In this document: positions 56,080 to 64,000 of the stretch, in pieces
Numbering within the stretch: the stretch's first letter is position 1
How the letters are laid out: every line of letters starts with the position of its first letter
Assembly: GCA_016946835.1 (NCBI GenBank)
Contig: JACVTC010000097.1
Coordinates: 127,001-191,000, forward strand
Direction: 5' to 3'
DNA length: 64,000 nt
Origin: Neocallimastix lanati (nom. inval.)
Taxonomy: Eukaryota > Neocallimastigomycota > Neocallimastigomycetes > Neocallimastigales > Neocallimastigaceae
The notes under the pieces: generated by a model
What the model was told of the DNA's origin: nothing
The model's database searches: none
The model's input: the letters and a program-made list of their open reading frames with translations, nothing else
Translations under genes and position numbers: made by a program

Positions 56080-57230
56080 CACAAGTTTTTGAAGTGAGAT
56101 AAAGTATTTATTTACTACAAATATAATTTTTATTAATATTGATAAGAATTATTGAAAATTGGAACTAAATAGTAATCCTTTTTTTGAATTTTGAATTTTG
56201 AATTTTGAATTTTGAATTTTCTTCTTTGTTAAATTCCCCTAATTGAAACAACTGAACTAATACATTCCTCTTTATTCCAAAATCCAAATTGTTCCGACCT
56301 GATTACTCTGTGAGATAAAACATTGATTCGAAATTCTTTTGATGATAATTATTTGATTGGTAACAATTTTTTAAAAAGAATTTGAATCCTTCATTAATGA
56401 ATGAGACATCATAATAATTAATAGGTCTTAATTCTTTGAAATGGAAAAATAAACGTCGAGTTTTATTCATTCAGGAAATCACCATCCCAAGTTTTGTTAA
56501 AATGAACAGAAAAGACATTTCGCACAATCGCTAATAAGTTTGATTCTGCCTATTCAGATGAAGTAGTATTCTATATATTCCGTCAGGACCATGGACTTTA
56601 TTATTTTTATTAGAATAAACAGTTGAATTAATTTTAATAATCGATATTAATTGATTAATACCCCCAAGTTTTATATAAAGGAAAAAGAATTGCCTAATAT
56701 GTCTTTCCAATAATTCTCATCAAGATGGTGACCTGTGACATCAAAAGCAAGTTCTTCATAATTTTCAACAAACCGGTTGAGTTGACCTTTTTGAGATACG
56801 TGTTACCTTTTTTATCTTTAATATAAAGGATTGAGAAGGTGAGTAAAAAGGTGAAGATTTAATGATTTTCTTAAGTCCAGACCAACCACGTTGTGTGTCA
56901 TTTTTTTTAAGAAATATTTACCAATCTGAATTTTAAATCTAATCATCCTAATATTTTTCTTAATGTTTATGTTTTAATATGGGAAAATTCTGTATTTTTT
57001 GTAGATTTCAAAAAAATGCTTGAAGATTATTCTTAATTCAAAAAAAAAATTATTTTAATCCTTTTATTAAATAAATGCTTTTCATAAGTTAGTTTCTTAA
57101 TGTAAGTAGAACAATGAAATCCCGAACCTTGTAAATTCTTAAGATTTCTTGTTTGAAATTCAATAGCTCTATTGAGGAATTTATTTACCAAAGCGTTATA
57201 GATTATCATTATGTTCAAATTCATTTAATA
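56080..57230 (-). pseudogene. Relic of an unidentified dispersed element, right of the palindrome
   Basis: Minus-strand scraps: FHFKELRPINYYDVSFINEG, YHQKNFESMFYLTE, GPDGIYRILLHLNRQN, QLNRFVENYEELAFDVTGHH and DENYWKDILGNSF, and a 63-codon frame at 57033-57224 (RAIEFQTRNLKNLQGSGFHC). Several pieces match 43.5-44.4 kb on the other side of the palindrome. It was once protein-coding and is now full of stops. A transposase is plausible but not shown. Confidence 0.45.
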
Positions 57231-57589
57231 AATAGGAGAATTTATTATGAGAAAAGATTTTTTTTTTTTCATTGACATTGCTCTATGTATGAATCGTTGT
57301 AGTAATCTTCCAATTTATTCTTTTGATAGGTAAATATTTTGTAATAGTTAAAAAATAACTTTCATATAATTATTGTAGTTAACTCATAGGATAAAGTAAT
57401 TTTCCAAATTAATACAGTGTTTTTTCTTTTTTTTTTTTTCTCATGCTATTCCATGAACGATAAAATGCAAAAAAAAAAAAAAAAAAAAGAAAATTACATG
57501 AAGATAAAAGATATTATATCTTAAGAATTTAAATTTAATTAATAATTTTGCCTAATGTGATTAGTAATTTTTTACATTATGATAATTTT

Positions 57590-57730
57590 GTATACCATTA
57601 GACCTACTGTTGTTAAGAGCACTGACATCAAAATGATAAAGCAAAAAAGAAAGTCTGATACAGATTAAAATGACAATTTTTATCCACATGGATTTATCAT
57701 CGATGAATGGAAAGAGTTAGAGGTCATTTC
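57590..57730 (+). pseudogene. Short coding-like scrap
   Basis: A plus-strand frame reads IRPTVVKSTDIKMIKQKRKS, then after one stop NDNFYPHGFIIDEWKELEVI. No family recognised. Confidence 0.3.
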
Positions 57731-58495
57731 ATCCTCGAAACTCATGACATAGTTTTGTAAAAATTTCATGTAATTTTTTAATAAATTATATTAAATAAAG
57801 TTTGTTTATTCCTAAATATTACCCATTACTCAGTAGTTATATCAATCATTGAACAATATTTGGTTTTATTATTAATAATTAATAATTACATTTAATAATA
57901 ATAATAATAATAATAAAAATAAATAAAATAAAAATAAATAAATAAAAATAAAAATAAAAACATTAAATACTGGAATTATTTTATAAAACCATTCAATTTT
58001 AAAGTTACAAATAAAGATATTTATAAGCTCAAAATATAAATATAAACATATAGACATATTAATTTTTTTTCCTTCCATTTTATCTTGTTTTACATTGAAA
58101 ATGCTATTTATTAATAATATTTGTAATACTATTAAAAATCTATTAATATTAAATTAATTAATAATATCAATAATATTTATTTAAAAAAAAAATAATATAA
58201 ATAATAATATATATTTTTTTATAATATTTTCATAATTATATATTATAAAATTATAAATTATAAATTTATAATTTTATTATATAATTATTTACTATGTTCA
58301 TGTATTTTTTTTTTTTTTTTTTTTAACTGTTATAAATACAAAATAAATAAATAAATAATTATATAAATTCATATTATTTTTTTATTTATTATAATTAATT
58401 ATGATCCTTAATATATATTTTTTAATAGTTCATATCAGTTTTAATATATATTTATTGTTTTAATTTTGCATTCTCCAAATAAGAATTATCACTTT
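57731..58495. other. A+T desert
   Basis: AAT/AAAT runs at 57895-57965 and T-runs. Nothing coding. Confidence 0.4.
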
Positions 58496-58890
58496 TACCA
58501 GAATATCCATATATGTTACATTTGATAAAGAACTTTTTTTCTTTTGATCCCTCCTTTAATTTACTTAATTTTTCTATTTTTATTAAGCTTTAAATGATAA
58601 TTATACATGAAAATAGAACTTACAGTACTGTAAGTTTAGATAAAGAACCTATTTCTCTTGTTTTTTTTTTTTTTTTTTTTTTTTTTTCAATAATATTTCT
58701 TTTACTATATCAAAATAATTAAATATTTTATTGTTATATATATTATTTATTATTTTAAAATTAACAAATGTTAATTATTTTTCTTTTTATTAATTTTTTA
58801 TGTTATGACTATTTATATTATATATATAGAAATACAACTAACAGTTCTTTTAAGGTTAAATAAAGAACCTAATTCTTTCAGTATTTCTTT
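58496..58890. repeat. Three degenerate copies of a GATAAAGAACCT motif unit
   Basis: Copies at about 58518, 58639 and 58858 (TTGATAAAGAACTTT, TTAGATAAAGAACCTAT, TTAAATAAAGAACCTAA), each followed by T/C-rich sequence. The middle one is preceded by the perfect palindrome ACTTACAGTACTGTAAGT (58619-58636); the third has a decayed version. Confidence 0.45.
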
Positions 58891-59191
58891 AAGATTATTT
58901 TCATTATATAATTATTTATTAAAATCTTTTTATATATTTTATATTTATTACTAATATTATAAAAAGTAATATATAAATTTATATATAAAATTAATATATA
59001 CAGTTGATAAATCATTAGTTATAATTTAACTAATAATAATAAATTCTAATTACCAATATAATAATATAATATAAATAAATAATACAGATAAGAATTTATA
59101 AATATTAATATTTTAAATAAATATATAATAATTATTAAAAGTATTTCTTCATAAAAATAAAATTCTTTTAAATTCAACTTTAATTATTACG
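58891..59191. other. A+T-rich spacer
   Basis: Nothing seen. Confidence 0.4.
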
Positions 59192-59374
59192 ATGAAATTC
59201 ACTCAACCAATAAAAAAAGAAAGAAGGAAAAAAAGCATAAATATATTATATGCTATTATTCATATATTTTATTTCATTATTACCTTTCTATTATCTTATA
59301 CTTTACTATATATTCTATTTTTATTAATACTTCACAATTATGAAATATTTTTGTATTTTTTCTTTATATTATAA
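59192..59374 (+). CDS. Possible small membrane protein
   Basis: 60 codons from ATG to TAA: a basic N-terminus (MKFTQPIKKERRKKS) followed by one long or two short hydrophobic helices (IIHIFYFIITFLLSYTLLYI and LFLLILHNYEIFLYFFFIL). The basic-then-hydrophobic order suggests a membrane anchor with the N-terminus in the cytosol. It could be a first exon or chance in A+T-rich DNA. No family recognised. Confidence 0.25.
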   Translation: MKFTQPIKKERRKKSINILYAIIHIFYFIITFLLSYTLLYILFLLILHNYEIFLYFFFIL

Positions 59375-59656
59375 TCGTATTTAAAAAAAAAAATTGTTAT
59401 ATTAATTTCCATTTAAATCATTAAAATAAAAATAAATATAAAAATAACTATAAAAGATTTTTTTAAATTGTAAAAAATCCATTTTTTATAATATGATTAA
59501 TATAGATTTATGTATATTATAAATATATTAATTTTATAAATGTATAAATTAATATATCAGTAACTTTATTCAATAAATATAAAAATATTATATTTCTTTT
59601 TATTTTATTGGTTGACCGAATTTTCATTGGGACATTAAATCTATTATTAATTTTTC
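59375..59656. other. A+T-rich spacer
   Basis: No gene seen. Confidence 0.4.
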
Positions 59657-59669
59657 TTGAGATTATCAT

Positions 59670-60076
59670 ATACCTGTAACGTTTTTTCCACTGGTTTTTC
59701 GTTATTAGGTGGATAGGGTTTCAGGTAAGTATTATACCCATTTGATATTCCTATATCTCTAATTCAACTTTCATCGATTTACACTTCTTGTAGGCCTGAG
59801 AGGGTTGAGTGTGTATGGCAAGTTTCTTAAGAGAGGTATATTATGGAGCGGTTGTCACGTGTTCACAGAAATTGTGGCTGCAAGATCCAATTGTAAGATT
59901 ATCGTATAATGACAAGCAGTAATAATACTTGGGTAAGGAGCGCCAATGCAAAGAAACTGTAAGACAGTACCACCTACTAAGTAGGAAGTTAGATAAGGGC
60001 TCTAGTAATAAACCATTGTGTGTCTACGGATGTGCAGCTTGGGAGAAATCCTGCTACGGTCGTTAAAAAAAAAAAA
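59670..60076 (+). mobile_element. Poly(A)-tailed retroposon (5'-truncated LINE or SINE) with 13-bp target duplication
   Basis: A 407-bp block of much higher G+C than its flanks, ending in 12 A (60065-60076) and flanked by TTGAGATTATCAT at 59657-59669 and 60077-60089. That is the signature of target-primed reverse transcription. The last about 45 codons are open and end in a TAA whose final As run into the tail: ERQCKETVRQYHLLSRKLDK then SNKPLCVYGCAAWEKSCYGR. This suggests the 3' end of a LINE ORF without a 3' UTR, although a SINE cannot be excluded. No box A/B pair is obvious. Confidence 0.75.
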
Positions 60077-60089
60077 TTGAGATTATCAT

Positions 60090-60640
60090 TTGAGAATTAT
60101 ACTATATATTATTACATTATATTATATTTTACTTAAAGTAATTATTCAATTATTATATTTTACTTAAAGTAATTATTCAATTAAATATAAAGATTTATAT
60201 TTTATATTTTTATATATTTTTGAATATATATTATGTTTTTTTTCTTTTGTTCATTATTATTATTATTATTGTTAGAATATATGAAATGTATAAAAAATAA
60301 GCTTCAAACGTATTGAAACATATGGTAATATAATTATAGTGTAAGCCACAATATATTAATATAAAAGTTACTTTTATCATTCTTCTTATTAATATATAAT
60401 AATTATAAGTAAATAAATAAATATGATTCATTCTAATATATTATAATACCTTCTCACCTTTTTTTTTTTTTTTTTTTTTTTTTTTCAATATTTTATAAGT
60501 TTATTTATATATTATTTTTTATATATAAATTTGTATTTTTCGTATTTGAGTTATTAATAAAATTTTATTTATCTATTTATTATTATTATTATATTTATAT
60601 TTATATATATTTTCTTATTTTATAGTAATAAACATTCTTG
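60090..60640. other. A+T-rich spacer
   Basis: Includes a direct repeat of TATTTTACTTAAAGTAATTA (about 60123 and 60154). No gene seen. Confidence 0.4.
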
Positions 60641-60793
60641 TTGCAGTAACTATACCCCATGCTAGACGTATTACACATCATAAAATAGATATTTGTTTAC
60701 TTGAATTTAAGAAAGTATTTATTGCTGATAATATAACTATTGAAAGAAGACAGTAACTTAAAATATTACCAGTATTTGATGGTTCTAATTAAA
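60641..60793 (+). pseudogene. Coding-like fragment, plus strand
   Basis: NILVAVTIPHARRITHHKID, ICLLEFKKVFIADNITIERR, one TAA, then LKILPVFDGSN. Varied composition suggests real former coding. The stop falls where Gln would fit. It overlaps the opposing 60766-60921 frame. Not identified. Confidence 0.3.
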
Positions 60794-60921
60794 TTAAATA
60801 TTAAATGTAGACCTATGCTTCCCAATGAAGCTACGCCATAATAGTCTGTGGTACCCGCACCACAGACTTGCTGATTATTATATGCATTAGAAGAATAAAA
60901 TTGACTTGTATTGTTTTGCAT
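60766..60921 (-). CDS. Possible short gene or first exon, minus strand
   Basis: 51 residues from an ATG in an A-rich context: MQNNTSQFYSSNAYNNQQVC and GAGTTDYYGVASLGSIG. An ATAG|GTCTAC donor-like site follows the second segment, so the true product may be spliced. Composition is varied and unlike the desert around it. No family recognised. Confidence 0.3.
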   Translation of the reverse strand: MQNNTSQFYSSNAYNNQQVCGAGTTDYYGVASLGSIGLHLIFNLIRTIKYW

Positions 60922-61310
60922 TTTATTTGTTATTTAATTTTATATTTATTTATTTATTTATTTATTTTATCAATTTACAATTTTAATTATAAAAATGTAA
61001 TTAATTAGTCCTTCTTTTCCTTTTCCTTTTCTTTTTACTTTTCTCTTTTTTTTTTTTTTTTTTTTTTAATTTGGTAAATAAAACAAAATAAATAATAATA
61101 GATAAATAAATATATAATTTGTACTTTTCTATTAGTCATTATTTTTTAATTTTGATAAATATGAACTTTTAAGATGTTTGATACACATATTCAAGTACTA
61201 GCTAATGTTTTATATTCTGACTTTATTATTTGTTATAGTATATTAACGAACTTTGTTATAGAGTTGTTGAGACTCTTAATCTGATAACACACTTAAATTT
61301 TTGATTAATA
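60922..61310. other. A+T-rich spacer
   Basis: T/C-rich run at 61013-61066; nothing coding. Confidence 0.4.
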
Positions 61311-61314
61311 ATTT

Positions 61315-62010
61315 TTGATGTTGTTTATTTATTTTCGTTTTTTAGGAATTAAACATTCTTTTTATGTAAATATTGCAGTGAATATTTTATGTTTATTGAA
61401 ATCATATATAACATCAACTTCTGATTCAGATTCAACTTCAGAAGTTGAAAAAGTCCAAAAAGCAAAGAAAAGTACATTTGTTAAAAAATTATATATATCA
61501 TGATCTTTTGATTCAGATTCAACTTAAGAAGATGAAAATGTCAAAAAAGCAAAGAAAAATACATTTGTTGATGAATCATATATATCATGATCTTTTGATT
61601 CAGATTCAACTTCTGAATTTGAAAATATCAAAAAAACAAAAAAAAGTACATTTGTTAAAGAATTATATATATCATGATCTTTTGATTCAGATTCAACTTC
61701 TGAATTTGAAAATTTCAAAAAAATAAAGAAAAATATATCTGTTAATGAATAATATATATCATTTTTTTTTTTTTATTTAGATTCAACTTCAGAAGTTGAA
61801 AATGTCCAAAAACCAAAGAAAAGTACATTTTCTAATGAATCAAATAAATACATCTTCTGATACAGATTCAACTTCAGAAGATGAAAAACTTGAAAAACCA
61901 AAGGAAAGTACATTTTCTAATGAATCATATATAACATTATCTTCTGATTCGGATTCAAAACTTAAGAAGATGAAAAATTCGAAAAACCAAAGAAAAGGAA
62001 AAGTATAATT
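61315..62010 (+). pseudogene. Ser/Asp-rich repeat protein remnant on an 87-bp minisatellite
   Basis: Seven units of 87 bp (29 codons) begin at about 61423, 61510, 61597, 61684, 61771, 61858 and 61945. Each encodes a form of SSDSDSTSEDEKVEKPKKST followed by FVNESYIT. The 62-codon frame from 61315 covers the hydrophobic N-terminus (RFLGIKHSFYVNIAVNILCL) and the first unit, then stops at TGA (61501). Later units carry stops and shifts. It is the decayed tail of an acidic, phosphorylation-site-like repeat protein. Confidence 0.6.
61423..62010. repeat. 87-bp tandem repeat, seven copies
   Basis: Period measured from GATTCAGATTCAAC at 61423, 61510, 61597 and 61684 (exactly 87 each); later copies vary by a base or so. 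Confidence 0.88.
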
Positions 62011-62104
62011 GTTATTTTAATGTAACCAAAATAATAATAAGATAAAGTATAACAAAAAAAATTGAAAGAACTAATTATTAAAATTATATCATTAATTTAG
62101 AATA

Positions 62105-62108
<4 letters not shown>
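62011..62108. other. A+T-rich spacer
   Basis: Nothing seen. Confidence 0.4.
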
Positions 62109-63291
<1,183 letters not shown>

Positions 63292-63435
63292 CTCTCATTG
63301 GATTCTTTACCATACTGTTTAGACGTCGACGTTGATCTCTTTTTAAGTAATGTTAATATGAAAGACATTCCCTATACTTTATACGACGAGCTTCTTTTCA
63401 GTGAATCTCTTGAACCATCATCAAGGGAGGAATGA
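63292..63435 (+). pseudogene. Coding-like fragment
   Basis: A 47-codon frame: LSLDSLPYCLDVDVDLFLSN, then MKDIPYTLYDELLFSESLEP and SSREE, ended by TGA. Less A+T-rich than its surroundings; the block of higher complexity continues non-coding to about 63600. No family recognised. Confidence 0.3.
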
Positions 63436-64000
63436 CCACACTAATCCTCTCGCAAATTCAGGTTTTATCTACACTAGCAATTATATAATCTAGCAACAAA
63501 AATACCTACCATGGTAAGCGAATAGTAAACTTCATTTATAGGGAAAAAACACCCTGGGGGATAAAAAATTGACCCATATTAATACAGGAAGTAGTCAATC
63601 TTGAAACCTTAATTTTTTTTTTTTTTTTTTTTTTTTTTACTATAAAAATTCATTATAAGAACCAATTTCAATTAAATAATAGGAAGATTTCTTTATTAAT
63701 TTCATTTAAATTTACTTTTAAATATGCATCTTCTTTATTTTTATTTTTATTTTTTGTCTTTTTTATTTTATTTTATTTTATTTTATTTAAATTTGTGTTT
63801 TTTATTTTTATTTTTATTTTATTTTATTTTATTTTATTTAAATTTGTGTCTTTTATTTTTACTTTTATTTTATAAATATTGACTCCTTAATAATGGAGTA
63901 ATATTATTTTCATAGTACAAGTTTTCATTAATAAGTTTTATCTTTTTTCAGTTTCTATTCTACTGTAAATTAAAAAAAAAATAAAATAAATGTTATTAAA
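63436..64000. other. Higher-complexity tail then A+T desert
   Basis: 63436-63600 is less A+T-rich without a frame; after a T-run (63612-63638) it is TTTTATTT-type repeats with an imperfect 70-bp direct repeat (about 63750 and 63815). Confidence 0.4.

Noticed and set aside
60641-60921. Naming a gene on either strand here
   Set aside because: Both strands look coding-like, each with a problem (an internal TAA on plus, missing downstream exons on minus); no family could be recognised.

Overview
The window is very A+T-rich eukaryotic DNA (roughly 80-90% A+T by eye) with homopolymer runs, (TAAAAA)n and (ATT)n tracts, small A+T-rich GT-AG introns, Asn-rich proteins and dense LTR retrotransposons. 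The combination of 39-residue ankyrin arrays, an AAA-ATPase-like/PD-(D/E)XK relic, an ABCA-type transporter relic and chromodomain Ty3 elements suggests an anaerobic gut fungus (Neocallimastigomycota). That is an inference from protein style; no rRNA or other marker is present.

Layout. 1-10.4 kb is a graveyard: a gag-like relic whose in-frame stops are almost all TAA/TAG, an AAA-ATPase-like pseudogene, a long (TAAAAA)n tract, an ankyrin-repeat gene that looks intact (3740-4960, minus), an ABCA pseudogene (7.4-9.5 kb) and a MULE-like scrap. 10.4-32.4 kb holds two nested pairs of retrotransposons. Ty3 element 'A' (11785-18601, minus, TSD CTATG) sits in the gag of an older Ty3 element 'C' (5' LTR 10415-11119). 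Ty3 element 'B' (21404-28187, plus, TSD GTACC, one unbroken 1607-codon frame) sits in the protease region of a Ty1/copia element (19639-32402). 32.5-43.4 kb holds an Asn/Gln-rich pseudogene, a gene split by a solo LTR, a detached Ty3 integrase and a decayed Ty3 element 'D'.

The most interesting part is 44.6-55.8 kb: two DBP5 (DDX19-type DEAD-box mRNA-export helicase) genes in near-perfect 2.9-kb inverted arms, with a single 12-exon GLE1 gene in the 5.4-kb spacer. Gle1 is the known nuclear-pore activator of Dbp5, so a helicase and its activator are physically linked in a palindrome. A third, decayed DBP5 scrap lies at the inner edge of the right arm. Recombination between the arms could flip the GLE1 spacer.

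55.8-64 kb is mostly A+T desert with transposon scraps, a 407-bp poly(A)-tailed retroposon with a 13-bp target duplication, an 87-bp minisatellite of Ser/Asp-rich codons and a tandem duplication carrying two long (ATT)n tracts. I found no tRNA, rRNA or CRISPR array. Likely functional genes are both DBP5 copies, GLE1, probably the ankyrin gene, and the gag-pol of element B.
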